Below, piece after piece: positions 1 through 9,571 of a stretch of DNA of 33,798 nt (position 1 is the stretch's first letter; every line of letters starts with the position of its first letter). The notes under the pieces were generated by a model. The model was not told the DNA's origin and ran no database searches. It saw only the letters and a list, made by a program, of their open reading frames with translations. This DNA comes from Fomitopsis serialis (lineage: Eukaryota; Basidiomycota; Agaricomycetes; Polyporales; Fomitopsidaceae): the NCBI RefSeq assembly GCF_022376445.1, contig NW_025955380.1, positions 1-33,798 on the forward strand, written 5' to 3'. The position numbers and the translations under genes are program-made.

Positions 1-475
1 TCTGACATGTAGACCGCTCGCCCTCATCCGTCCACCAGAATGGCAGCGCACTTTCCGTCTATCTCATCTCGTCCATGGTGTGCAGATGCGCCGCAATCAC
101 CGAAGAGAAGCGGGTGGATTTTCCTCGCCGCCAGCCAGCCATAGCGAGACCAGGGCCAGGAGGCGGCGCCAGGCAGGTCCCCGTCGTTTTTTGCTGAATT
201 CGCTTCCGATTTGACTTGGCCGACTGCTTCGATTTGGGATGCCAGCAGCGTCGACGCCCGCGAGCGCCAGGCACGTCAGCTGTTGGCCTCCATTGGCCGG
301 CGTGCGCCTTGGTGACGTGCCGTCATCTATCACGACCCGAACAGGCAGGACCCTTACCTGATACGGAAGCTGTGTACGAACGAGAGCCGCCTTTTCTCGG
401 CACATCCTGAGCGATCGCAGAAGCCGCCCTGCGTTCTCGACGTTTCCGAGCTCCCGCCGCCGCACAGGCTCTGGA
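1..475. other. 5' flank, no gene seen
   Basis: No reading frame here looks coding. The stretch leads into the TATA box of the secreted priA-like gene, so its right part is probably promoter. Confidence 0.5.
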
Positions 476-482
476 TATAAAG
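476..482 (+). promoter_or_regulatory. TATA box of the priA-like gene
   Basis: TATAAAG lies about 120 nt before the ATG at 603. A C/T-rich stretch typical of fungal start sites follows at about 507-540. With the usual 25-35 nt spacing, transcription would begin near 507-515 and leave a leader of roughly 90 nt. Confidence 0.6.
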
Positions 483-602
483 AGCAGGGGCGCGTCGAGT
501 CGGCCGCATCCCTCCTTCCTCTCCTCCATCCCCTCCTCGTGTCCTCGACACAGTCAGTCCTTACTCTCGCGGACTCCCCACACCGGTCTAGCCAAGTCCA
601 AG

Positions 603-1866
603 ATGCGCATCCTCTCCGCGTTCCTCCTCTTCCTCGGCACGGGCATCACAGCCTTCGCCCACCCGCGCAACGCCCCGCCGCCGCCGAGGCCCCTCCCGGC
701 CGCCCGCGCGCTCAAGCAGGCCCACGTCCTGCGTTCGTCCGAGGACACTTGCGGGCACCTCACTGGCTCCGCGCTCCAGCTCGCTGCCGTCGATCTCGCC
801 CTCGAGCTTACTGCGGACGTGCTCGGCATTCTGCTCGGCCTCGACATCTGTCTGTGTCTCTCGCTTCTCCCACTCGAGCTCGACGTCGGCCTCGGCCTGG
901 ACGTGCTCGTGCCGCTCCTGGGTCTCGGAGACCTGAATCTCCTTCTCGAGGCTGCGGTGAGTGCTCGCGAGAGATGATTGCTCGAGAACAGTGTGATTGG
1001 ACAGCGCTATTGATGCTGATTTACGTGCACAGATCAACATCGGTCCCATTGACGGCACGCACTGCACGCACTGCACGTACCCACCTTACGCCACGGCTGC
1101 TCCCACCTGCGGCTCGAGCATCTCCTGCGGATGGAACTGCAAGCCGCCGTACGTCAAGCAGGGCGACCAGTGCGTGTGCCCCGCACCCTGGAAGGAATGC
1201 AACGGTGTCTGCGGCTCGTTCCCGAAGGTATGCGCGCATACAGTCAACCCAAAGGCAGAAACCTCATCTTGTTCAACAGGGTTGCGGTTCGTCAACTCCC
1301 TGGAAGCGTGATGCTATCGGAAACCGCCCTCGAGTGACTACCGGCGTCGCCCGGACGCTCGCTGCTGCACAGGCGACGTGCGGTAGAGATGAGATCGTGA
1401 GTCTAAGAATACGTCACACGTATTGGGAAGGCTCATTGCTCGACAGGTCTGTGGCGTCTATGGCGGATCACCCCTCGGGTATGAATGTCTCAACGTGAAC
1501 AAGACGCTTGAGAGCTGTAAGAGTCGTCGTCTTTTCTATAATTCTTGCTGATATTGACGGGTTCATTCAGGCGGTGGATGCACAGTTCCGAACCCGTTCC
1601 TGTCCATTACCAGCGGTGCCGCTGTCTCCGCACCTGGCGTAGGCGTAGCGAAAGCTACTGGCGTAGACTGCTCGTCCATCTCCGGCGTCGCTGGGGTCTC
1701 GTGTGTTGCGGGACGGTGCGCCGTGAGCAGTTGCGGCGCGGGCTGGGTCGTGAACAGCAGTGGAGACGGTTGCGTCCACGTGAGCGCTCTTGCGGTACAG
1801 CAGAAGCGTTCTGAGGGTTTACTCATCGACCTGGTGGCGGATGTGGTGGCGGATGTGCAACTCTGA
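603..1866 (+). CDS. Secreted cysteine-rich priA/CPL1-like protein
   Basis: The five-exon model is 603-956, 1033-1227, 1280-1396, 1447-1516 and 1571-1866. All introns (50-76 nt) are GT-AG and the frame is continuous, giving 343 aa. Residues 1-19 form a signal peptide (MRILSAFLLFLGTGITAFA), so the protein should be secreted or wall-bound. Residues about 60-117 are rich in Leu, Asp and Val with few polar breaks. Residues 119-183 carry a Cys-rich block, and about 218-325 match the C-terminal domain shared by Lentinula priA and Cryptococcus CPL1: CGVYGG, GYECLN, LESCGGC at 243-249, GVDCSSISGV, then the SCVAG.C.V..C.AG.. pattern. Known members are secreted and linked to fruiting primordia or the capsule; the molecular activity is unclear. 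The start was chosen for the signal peptide and the A-rich context before the ATG. Family assignment is from remembered motifs. Confidence 0.82.
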
Positions 1867-2574
1867 AGAAAGGGGATATGGGGAACAAAACTCTCCATGA
1901 CGGGGAACCTGGATAATTCTTACTACTGTCGTTCGCTGTCGTTCATTGTCAGTCGCGCTCTTTACCGTGTCGTCTTCGTTTGGGTTCGCTTTCGCGGTTG
2001 TACGCGGTTGATACTCTCTGGGCTACCTTACCTCCACCTTTGGTGTTTTGTTCTCTGGGACGTCGCTGTCGTCCTCGCCGTCGGTTATAGCATATACTGT
2101 CGCTGTAGAACGCTTTGGTTGTTTGTTTGTCGGAGGTTTTAATGTTGGGCGTTGGGATGTTGTGGAACAAGAACAAGCGTTGTCGTGTACAGGACGCTTG
2201 TCGTAGGGTTATATGATGGAGATTGAATGGGTACGATGATAGCTACGTATTGGGCGTCGCTCGGATTCTGGACGTGATGAATGAGAGGTGCCTTTTGGAG
2301 CCGCATGAGTGGTATACACATGTGCGTCGAACTCGATGCGACGAGGCGTATGTACATGCACTGACTCTATTCATCCAGTTGGCCGGTCTTCGGTGAGAGA
2401 ACGCACACATGTAGGTCAAGGTACTAATACTTAGTAGGGGACCCTGCGGCCCCAGAGCAAAGCGGCGGTAGCGAAGCCGACCCCGTCCCCCGTCCCTCAG
2501 GCGCGAGTGCATGCGTGCGTGCATCCGGGTCCTTGTCCTGCGTGTCGGTCTCGGTCTCGGTCTCGGTCCCTGTC
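1867..2574. other. 3' flank with simple repeats, no gene
   Basis: This holds the presumed 3' end of the priA-like gene. No coding signal is convincing. Short simple repeats occur, for example repeated CGGTCT at about 2544-2568. The right end is probably the 3' flank of the minus-strand frame that stops at 2575. Confidence 0.4.
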
Positions 2575-3132
2575 TCAGTTCCGTATGCGGGCCTGTGGTG
2601 TGGTGTGGTGTGGTCGTAGTAGCTCGGAATGTCGAGACATGGGAAGCTCGGTGTTGGGGATGGGGATGGGGATGGGGTTGGGGTCTTGGACGGACGTGGG
2701 GTGCTGGACGTGGGGAGTTCTGGGGCCGAGTCGTCTGGGAGGGTGGACGACGGGGCGGAGGGTGGCTGGGGTGACGGGCGGAGGACGGAGGGAGGCGAAG
2801 GCGCGACGAAGGGTGGATGGCGGGGGCGCGGCGGAGATGGGGGACGAGGACCGGCCCTGTCCGGGTCGCTGTTCGGGCGAGGGGCCCGCTGGGCCTGGGA
2901 CGGGCGCGGGAGACTTGGGCGGTCGGCGACGCTGGGTGGCTTTTGGATTCGGAGGGCCGTTCTTTGCGGACTCGGACTCGGACTCGGAGGAGTGTGGAGT
3001 GTGAGGACTATATGGATATGAGTCGGTTCGAGGGCTCTCTTTCGCAATCGATGAGGCCGTGTTCAAGTTCGGAGCGGACGGTCGGCCATTCGGGGAGGGT
3101 GGGGTGTGCTCTTGGGCGTAGGTTGACTTCCG
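2575..3132 (-). CDS. Pro/Ser-rich hypothetical protein, 3' exon only
   Basis: A minus-strand frame runs 186 codons from a good acceptor (CTACACTGCAG just before 3132) to a stop at 2575. The peptide is disordered, with Pro-Ser runs, an acidic SESESES patch near the start, basic stretches (QRRRPPKS) and a Pro-Asn/Ile-Pro repeat from a GGGGAT tandem repeat. I do not recognise a family. The composition suits the tail of a regulatory or cytoskeletal protein. The upstream exon was not found with confidence: a frame continues to 3303 but has no convincing start. Frames on the opposite strand are also open because of the low complexity, so this could be non-coding. Confidence 0.3.
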   Translation of the reverse strand, partial: RKSTYAQEHTPPSPNGRPSAPNLNTASSIAKESPRTDSYPYSPHTPHSSESESESAKNGPPNPKATQRRRPPKSPAPVPGPAGPSPEQRPGQGRSSSPISAAPPPSTLRRAFASLRPPPVTPATLRPVVHPPRRLGPRTPHVQHPTSVQDPNPIPIPIPNTELPMSRHSELLRPHHTTPQARIRN

Positions 3133-4790
3133 CTGCAGTGTAGGCGCGGAGATTGCGAACGGGGCAGGTCGGTCGTAGCCTGAGAGAGGTGAATGTGTAC
3201 CGTGGTCGATGTAGAGGAGATGATGCTGTTTGCAGTGAAAGCGGGAAGCGTACGTAAGGCAGGCTGCTGCTTGATTGGGGAAGTGCGCACGAGTAGATGC
3301 CACTACGACGCGGCCTCGACGGGCTCATAGCATATCGCAAATGCAGCTCAGTTTCTGCAGAAGGATGTAGAATCCGGATTGCTGACACGCACCGTACGAT
3401 CCTAGGAGGCGGAGAGGCCCCAAGTCGCAGACAGAAGCAAGTTGAAGCTACCTATAGCGTTATAGCGAGCCTGATTATCAGTGGTGTACATACTGGTACT
3501 GCAGTACACAGGGGGCGGAGAGAGCGAGGATTTAGGCGGTTAGCAATCATACATATCATGTCGCTCGGTATCGGCTAGGCATGGCATGCTAGCTCGAGGG
3601 ACTCGGAGACGGGTTGGGATGGGGACGAAGCCTGTTCAGCGGGGCAGCAAAATGTTTGCAGTCAAAACGGGTCTGAGCAGAAACATCAGTGAGTCCTCTG
3701 CACAGAAGAGGGTGTCGTTCAGCAGTTTGAATCTCGTCGCTGGTGTCGGACACACGGACACAAGAGGAGCGCAGCCACAACCGCGTTGAACACGTGCCTC
3801 CGGAAGCGCGTCGTGGCGGTTTGCCTTGAACCGTCTCTCATTCCGTTCTCGCCTTGCCACCCTCGCACTTAATACGCAAGATTCCCAGCGATGAAGTACG
3901 AAAGACGTTGCGCAATGTGAGACGCATATAAGTAAAATCCGTATCGAAGGGCGGCGTGTGGTACGTGGCAACGACAGTTAACCTCGTACAGTCGTGTTCG
4001 GGCTAGCTTACCGCGCATATAGTAGTACTACGCCTGGAAAACGTCTCCGTTGCGAACGGGGCTCAATCTCGTGTTTGAACCATCTCGGTCGTGCCACGTT
4101 GCACGGGTAGGCTCACGCATCCTGTCTTTCTCTACATGCGCTGACGGACGGAAAGGCATCGTGCTCCCCGGGCCAGACGGTGCTACGATGGCACTGCTGC
4201 GTCACCTGATTCATTTACTCGATTGGCGCCGGCGGGTGCGCCGGCTGGGGACCTTGCGACTTGAGACTTATTAAATAACATTGCGGTTATACTTATGGTC
4301 TTCCGCAAGATAGCGTCGAGCCATTGTCTTCAAGTTCTCAGACGGGCCCGGGTGCTTAGGTGGTAGTTGCCAATGCTGCGCGCGGGGCAGTGTTTTCCGA
4401 GCCTCAGAATGTCGCTAGGAAGCAAGATATATTGATAAACATGAACGTGCTCTCTGCGGGTTGAGGATGCAATCATTGCCACTGCCAGGTGCAATGGACA
4501 GTCACTCATTGCGGGCATGTTTTAGTCGAAGTTGCGTCCGAGACGCAAGTTGTAATTGCGAACCTCGTCATTGCAAATATCTTTCTGGTTGGAAGCACAT
4601 GGTTGGTGTTACATGGAGGAGCCCGCTGTGCCAGCTACGACCGCACGTCATACAGATCACATGCATATGGTCAAATAAGTAGGGTTGCACTCACCGACAT
4701 CCTGATCCCCCGGTTTGCGTGGGTACTTAGTCTACTACCGATTGCATGCAAACGACGCCTACAGAACGAGTGGTGCGAGCGTGGGCGCGG
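3133..4790. other. Intergenic, no gene seen
   Basis: The stretch contains only short open frames without splice support or recognisable motifs on either strand. A 111-codon minus-strand frame at 3636-3971 has ordinary composition but no family resemblance. Confidence 0.4.
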
Positions 4791-5590
4791 TCACGATCGA
4801 GGTTCGCGTCGTGAGCCCGATATGTATGATACGGCGTACTCGTGAACCTCTTGCGGGACCTGCACCTCGAGAGACTCGCGCGCGCCCTCGTCCTGCTCGT
4901 GCCGGAGTATGTACCCGGCATGCGGCGCCTGCGCGCAGCTCTTGAACTTCCGCTCCTTTGGGTTCTCGGGCGTCGACCGCGCGGGCGGCGGGCTCGTTGC
5001 ACCTACATACGCCATCGCATCCATGACCGCCGGCGGCTTGTCTCCATTAGCTTGCGGGGTGACCACACATGCTCGTTCTCCTCTGGAAGCTCGAGGTGCT
5101 GCCCACTGCTCTTCCCGGGACTCTCAGCGACGTCCTTGTCATCGCTGTCAAATAGCGTGCTCCTCCGGCTCTTCGGGCGTGCTGAGGCGCTGCAGGGCGA
5201 TCGACGATCGTCCCGTTGATTGCGGTGTTCCACGGCGCGCGAGGGTTAAGAAACCTGCAGAAACTGGAAAGGCTGTGCTTGTGGGGGTCAGGGTTTAGCA
5301 GCGCTCTAATGAAGTCTTTTGCTGGAACATGAGCGACATGTAAGCATGCGTACTGAGAAGTGTCCCTGTGAAGCCATCAAAACCCTCACCTTGCTGCAGT
5401 ACGCTTCATGCAACTCTACCTGTGCAGCAGTCGTCTCGCAGATGAGCTCCGTGATGTTGTCTGAGCGGAACGGCGAACAGCTGTTGTGCCGCCGGGGTCG
5501 CGTCAGTTTGTTGGTACGAATCGATGGCCGTCTCATACCCCGTAGAGGCTGGTGGGTGGCCACAAGGATGACAGGGAATGTCACCAGGTG
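4791..5590 (-). pseudogene. Decayed CaMK-type Ser/Thr kinase (C-terminal half)
   Basis: Read on the minus strand, the pieces follow the order of a fungal calmodulin-dependent kinase. A GCSPFRSDNITELI-like segment (about 5455-5480, subdomain IX/X) is followed by AQVELHEAYCSK ending at a GTGAGG donor. After about 64 nt comes AKDFIRALLNPDP (about 5280-5320, subdomain XI), then NPRAPW and a Ser-Arg-rich tail (KSRRSTLFDSDDKD) running to about 4800. The segments sit in different frames: at least two frame changes remain after removing the visible introns, for example near 5270 and 5070. No glycine loop, HRD or DFG segment is present. Homology ends near 5590, where a repeated sequence begins at 5602. 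It is probably a truncated relic. Kinase assignment rests on the LYGCSPFRSDN and AKDFI.ALLNPDP motifs. Confidence 0.5.
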
Positions 5591-5601
5591 CTGGCAGGCC
5601 T

Positions 5602-5661
5602 ATGTATAGAATACCTGTAGTTAGCGCAAAAGGGTGTATACATGAAAGGCCTGTACTTACC
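5602..5661 (-). repeat. Left copy of the 60-bp inverted repeat
   Basis: The copy begins ATGTATAGAATACCTGTAG on the plus strand. It is the perfect reverse complement of 8834-8893. On the minus strand it starts GGTAAGTACAGG and contains CTAACTACAG, so it looks like a complete small intron (donor, branch, acceptor) and might be spliced if transcribed in that direction. Confidence 0.85.
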
Positions 5662-5761
5662 GGGGGCTGCTCCTCATACATGAGCCGCCACTCGCTCATG
5701 TATAAGCGAGGCGCCGTGCTCACTACCCAAAGAGGCAGCTGCCCTTTGGGGACAGCTTAGG

Positions 5762-6094
5762 TCACCCGGTGCCGGGGACAGCTCGCGGCGCCGCCGCCGC
5801 CTACCCAAAATAGGTGCTGTCGCGCGCTCTTCGCGCCATCGGGCGAAAACGATCGTGATGTACGATCAGTGAGATCTGACATGTTCTAGGGCTAGGCATG
5901 GTGCCGTATATAGTGTGTATGTCGTGCTCCATGACATACACGCTGTATGTTGCGCTCTGTGACAAACACTAGATTAACTTTTGTTCTTTGCAATGCTATT
6001 TACTAATTCCAGTGTTGTGCGAAGGCGAGTCATAAAGCGGCAGCCCTCACGATTACAGTTTGGTATGTTTCAGGCCCTGACAATTCGTCACACC
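5762..6094. other. Inner flank of left repeat, no gene
   Basis: It contains a GGCGCCGCCGCCGCC low-complexity patch near 5787 and AT-richer DNA after 5880. No coding signal was found. Confidence 0.35.
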
Positions 6095-6862
6095 CTAACA
6101 AACAGCGCAATAGTAGAAACAATATATATTAGTATAAGTATCAATGATGTACAGTGTGCTGTGCTCCAGGATGGGCACCAAAAAATCCCTCGCGAGCATC
6201 CCCGCAAGCTCAACATCCTCCATATGCTCCGTCCCACGCTTGCGCTCCTCCACGACATCCACGACACTCTCAAGAATCTGCGGTGTCCTGCAGCCGAGCA
6301 TACCCGTGGTGAGCACGAGGGCGTGCATGTTGGTGAGGTCGTGCAGCAGTCATGGGCTCGTGAAGAACGTATATACTATAGAGCCGTGCAGAGGTCAGGT
6401 CGCGCTCGCGCAGGCGAGCGACTCCGTGCGCGGGATGGCAAAGAGCTGGAGATTTTGGATGGCGAGCGTTACGTACCACAGCTGTGATGGCGGGTAAGCC
6501 TCATTCACCTCCACCGAGCCCGCGCCGACGCAGGCCATGTTCGACAGAATCCGCGCTGCACCCGCCGACCTCGGACTCACGGACGTGTACAATGGCTTGC
6601 AGGCTCTGGAGGAACCAGCTGCAATACGCACGCAGCCTCCCATGGAGGCTGAGATGGTCATCCTTGCGACAAATCGACATGTTAGCGGCAATGTTTGGGA
6701 AGAGGAGGAAGGGACGTACGAGCTGCAGTCGACGCCGTCGATGATCGCGGCACGCATGGCACCGCCCGTGTAGCCCGCGGCGACTCTACTGATCGACGTG
6801 CTGCCGTTCGTACCCACCGACGCACCATTCATGTTTGTTGACCTGCCGCCGTTCGTACCCAC
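6095..6862 (-). pseudogene. Unrecognised minus-strand gene, probably broken
   Basis: Two blocks look coding. The upstream block (6862 to about 6395) has a 57-nt GT-AG intron at about 6664-6720 with a GCTAAC branch site and encodes an Ala/Gly-rich, hydrophobic stretch (AAGYTGGAMRAAIIDGVDC, then NEAYPPSQLWYVTLAIQNLQ). The downstream block (about 6335-6095) is in another frame: a Leu-spaced segment (NMHALVLTTGML) followed by a charged helix (VVDVVEERKRG) resembles the end of a leucine-rich F-box-type protein. No splice pair that I could find joins the two blocks, because a stop lies directly before the second. The first residues carry a GTNG repeat from a short DNA tandem repeat. Function is unknown; the LRR resemblance is weak. 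Confidence 0.3.
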
Positions 6863-7440
6863 TGGTAGTACCCACTGACACGGCCCTATTCATCCCTGCT
6901 GACATGGCCCATTTGTACCTGCGGACGCGCCGTTCGTGCTGGTCAATGTGCCGCTGTTTTTGCTAGTCCGAGGGCTGGTCTGGGGTGGGTAGAGGAGGAG
7001 CTGTGGACGCAGTGAGTGAGCTTTGTGGGCGCCCCCGTAAAACCAACATTTGCGTCTATTTGTAATTGTTGCCTCACCAGATTGGGCAACCCCGATGTCG
7101 TCGGGCTGTTCCTGGCCAATCAGAACACGTTTAAAGGTCCCACTGAGAGCTGCAACATATCGCCGACTCGTGTTCGGGTCGTTTTTGCACTATGTATGCA
7201 TGTCTTTTATGCTACAATAGGGATTAGATACATGCCTAGTTACATATACCGGAGGAATACAAATATGGAGGTGCAGTACAACACAAAAGCTGTTCTTGTA
7301 TTCGGTAGGGATGTCTTTCTACACTATGTAGTGGTTCTCTGAGTTGCGAGCCATGAATCGTCTACTTCGGGTGGATTGGCCGCGATGGCTGCTGTATATG
7401 CATAGAACATGTTATTACTACCATTACAATGTCTCTATTT
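6863..7440. other. Short imperfect repeats, no gene
   Basis: Around 6800-6950 the motif CCGTTCGTACCCAC and variants recur four or five times. From 7016 a 108-codon plus-strand frame is open but has no recognisable features. Confidence 0.35.
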
Positions 7441-7675
7441 ACTAACATTTTGGCCGTGTCTACGTGCAGGGGCGGTAGGGCAGTCGCCTGGCGCACTCAC
7501 GGTTGGCGTGTGTTGCGTGCCCCGGCCCTGCCCACCGTCGCGCTCACTCGCTGTTCACTCACGCGCCCGCCTTCTGTTCGTCGGCCGTGCTTGCGTGCTG
7601 GGCATTCGCCCTGCACGCTCGCGGTCGCCGTGCGTGTAATGCTCATCCGCACTCTGTGCCCGCGGCCCGCCCGCC

Positions 7676-7771
7676 GCTTTCCCTCTCACTCGCTTTCCCT
7701 CTCACTCGCTTTCCCTCTCACTCGCTTTCCCTCTCACTCGCTTTCCCTCTCGCTCGCTTTCCCTCTGGCCC
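7676..7771 (+). repeat. 16-bp minisatellite (GCTTTCCCTCTCACTC)n
   Basis: Four identical 16-bp units are followed by one with a single change (GCTTTCCCTCTCGCTC) and a diverged partial unit. The near-identity suggests recent slippage. The array leads into further C/T-rich repeats up to about 8270. Confidence 0.9.
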
Positions 7772-7879
7772 GCCTGCCCTCTCACTCGCCCACCCACCCA
7801 CTTTCCCGCTCACCTTCTCTTCTACTCGCCCACCCACTCGTCTCCTTGTTTGCTCATCTCCTTGCCTGCTCGCAGCTCG

Positions 7880-8270
7880 CCCACTTGTCCGCACGTCCGC
7901 CCGTCCGCCCGTCCGCCCGTCCGCCCTCCCGCCCGTCCGCCCTCCCGCCCGTTCGCTCTCCCGCCCGTTCGCTCTCCCGCTCGTCCGCCTGCCCCTCCCG
8001 CTCGTCCGCCCGCTCGCCTGCCCATGAACCCGTTTTCCCGCCTGCGTGTGCATCCGTCGGCTGTGTCTGCGTGCTGGGCATTCGCCTAGCACGCTCGCGG
8101 TGGGCGTGTGCTGTCGCCTACTCACTTTCCCGTCTGCTCGCTCTCCTATCCATCCGCTTGCCCACCCGTCCGCTCGCTTGTCCGTCTGCCGGCCCGCCCG
8201 TCGGCCTGCATGCCCGTCGGCCTGCCCGCCAGTCGGCCTACCCGCCCCTCAGCCTGCTCGCTCGCCTGCC
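7880..8270 (+). repeat. C-rich CGCCCGTCCGC/CTCCCGCCCGTT repeat tract
   Basis: Degenerate 8- and 16-bp units (CGCCCGTC, CGCCCTCC, TTCGCTCTCCCGCCCG) fill this stretch and fade toward 8270. Long frames on both strands translate to Pro-Ser-Ala or Arg-Gly-rich repeats and are most simply explained by the repeat. Confidence 0.8.
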
Positions 8271-8778
8271 CTCGCGTCCATGTGATCCGTCCGTGGGCTG
8301 CGTTTGCATGCGAGGCATAAGCCCTACGCCCTCGCGGTCGACACGCGCGTTATCTCCACGTCGCCGCCCTGTAAACAAGGTCAGCTCGCTCGCTCCTGTG
8401 TGTCTGCACTCACCTCGTTGCTAGCGTCGGCTATATCTGCATGCAGGGCCAATCTCTGCATGCTCGCTGTTGCCATGCGCGCTGTTCTCTAACAACGTCG
8501 GTGACCGATGCGGGACGGTGGAGTGGAGGCTGGTGGAGGTCGCAAACGGCAAGCGGAAGCGCTCACCGCTCGCTCGGCTCGTTGCGGGCTCCCGGGCATG
8601 GCCGAAACTGACGCCACGTAGCAGGCAGGGCGGGATCGTATGTACCTGATCTCAGATGCCACTGACCCCGATGTTCATCCATATCGGGCAGCTTGCATCG
8701 CGCGCCAGTGGTGCTGCCCCGCCGCGGGCGAAGGGACCGGGCTACCCCGGCGCCGCTGCTATATCGGGTAGCGACCGA

Positions 8779-8820
8779 CGGCGCCTCGTTCATACATGAC
8801 GGCGCCTCGCTCATACATGA
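8779..8820 (+). repeat. 21-bp tandem duplication inside right inverted repeat
   Basis: Two adjacent 21-bp units, CGGCGCCTCGTTCATACATGA and the same with one T-to-C change, lie just inside the right repeat. The left repeat has related CTCATACATGAG motifs in inverted order. Confidence 0.85.
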
Positions 8821-8833
8821 GCGAGCAGTCCTC

Positions 8834-8893
8834 GGTAAGTACAGGCCTTTCATGTATACACCCTTTTGCGCTAACTACAGGTATTCTATACAT
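8834..8893 (+). repeat. Right copy of the 60-bp inverted repeat
   Basis: It reads GGTAAGTACAGGCCTTTCAT at its start and TATTCTATACAT at its end, and is the perfect reverse complement of 5602-5661. It contains intron-like signals (GTAAGT, CTAACTACAG) in the plus orientation. Confidence 0.85.
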
Positions 8894-9208
8894 GAATATG
8901 CCGGTATAGCCTGGGAATGTCCAGTCCTATAGACTCGAAAGCTGCCATGGAGGTGGGGCAGGCCACAGCAGTAAGTACTGGAGAGACTGACCGCGCGAGG
9001 AGGTCGCTGCCATCATGATGACTTCGAGCGCACTGTCGTTTTTGGAAGGGGACAAACAAGGCCAACAAAACCGGAAATTCTCACGCCCAAATTCTGGCCG
9101 GGCAGAAACCTTGCAGTCGCAAGGTAATTCTCATTGCGTCCGTCAGCGTCTTTCGCTCACTGGGCCAGTAGAACACATTGTGCCGCGTCGCCCTCGTACC
9201 AGCACGCG

Positions 9209-9571
9209 ATGGATGGTCAAAACGACACCGTCGCCCGGGAGGAGCTCGCGCGCTGGATGACTGAGGACCTACGAAGAGGCGCGTGGTTTTCTCTCGCTCC
9301 GCAGCGTGCTGTCATTGACACACCGATGTATGTATGTAGGTGCCATCTTGTGAACGTCCCTCCGATCGGGCGTATGTTTGCATATTTGTGCGGCGTCTCC
9401 AACGACCGCCAAGGGTCGCGCCGTATACGTCGCAACCGGCCGCTAGATGACGACCTAGGACACCACTCCATGTCGATATGCAGCTCGGAGGAAGCGGTAG
9501 GAAGGGCCCAACTGCAGGGGACGAGCGGCGCGACCATCTTCGTGATAGCACGGGAAATAGCGCGGCGCTGA
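9209..9571 (+). CDS. Hypothetical protein or gene start, unrecognised
   Basis: An ATG at 9209 opens 120 codons. The first 40 residues (MDGQNDTVAREELARWMTED...) look like a real hydrophilic N-terminus, with acidic/basic alternation and a Trp. The rest is less convincing and could be read through an unspliced intron: a GTATGT donor lies at about 9325. Downstream sequence to 10.1 kb offers no clean continuation. No family is recognised. Confidence 0.28.
   Translation: MDGQNDTVAREELARWMTEDLRRGAWFSLAPQRAVIDTPMYVCRCHLVNVPPIGRMFAYLCGVSNDRQGSRRIRRNRPLDDDLGHHSMSICSSEEAVGRAQLQGTSGATIFVIAREIARR

Larger units (their letters stand above)
7577..8490 (+). repeat. Four dispersed ~55-bp copies of a shared core
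   Basis: A core resembling CGTCGGCTGTGTCTGCGTGC followed by TGGGCATTCGCC, then CACGCTCGCGGT, occurs at about 7577-7640, 8056-8115, 8289-8345 and 8423-8490. A more diverged version lies near 7450-7525. The first two copies are closest to each other. The 134-480 bp between copies is C-rich minisatellite, so the array looks like a higher-order repeat whose spacers expanded independently. Confidence 0.65.
5602..8893. mobile_element. Putative 3.3-kb element bounded by inverted repeats
   Basis: The left 60 bp (5602-5661) equals the reverse complement of the right 60 bp (8834-8893) with no mismatch. Weaker inverted similarity continues inward for another 60-80 bp on each side (about 5662-5730 against about 8765-8833). 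The interior has fragments of a minus-strand gene (6.1-6.9 kb) and minisatellites (7.4-8.5 kb), but no transposase that I recognise. No target-site duplication is visible at the outer edges. It could be a non-autonomous DNA transposon, or two inverted copies of a smaller repeat. The left end abuts a truncated kinase relic. Confidence 0.45.

Noticed and set aside
588..1076. 162-codon minus-strand frame resembling a Glu-rich coiled coil
   Set aside because: It is exactly antisense to the Leu/Asp-rich part of the priA-like gene, which has splice sites and a signal peptide; the coiled-coil look follows from the antisense of Leu-Asp codons.
539..1498. 319-codon plus-strand frame overlapping the priA-like gene
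   Set aside because: It starts at GTG, runs through introns in a different frame and is Arg/Pro/Ala-rich, as expected of a shadow frame in GC-rich coding DNA. The spliced frame has a signal peptide and family Cys motifs.
2507..3021. Gly/Arg-rich plus-strand frames
   Set aside because: They arise from GGGGAT and CGGTCT simple repeats; the minus-strand frame has a good acceptor and more protein-like composition, though it too is uncertain.
7676..8270. CRISPR-like appearance of repeated units
   Set aside because: The units are directly adjacent with no unique spacers, and the window is eukaryotic; it is a minisatellite.
7429..8424. 331-codon plus-strand reading frame rich in Ser, Pro, Leu and Arg
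   Set aside because: It is the translation of 16-bp and C-rich minisatellites; other frames and the opposite strand are equally open and equally repetitive, and no start context or domain is seen.
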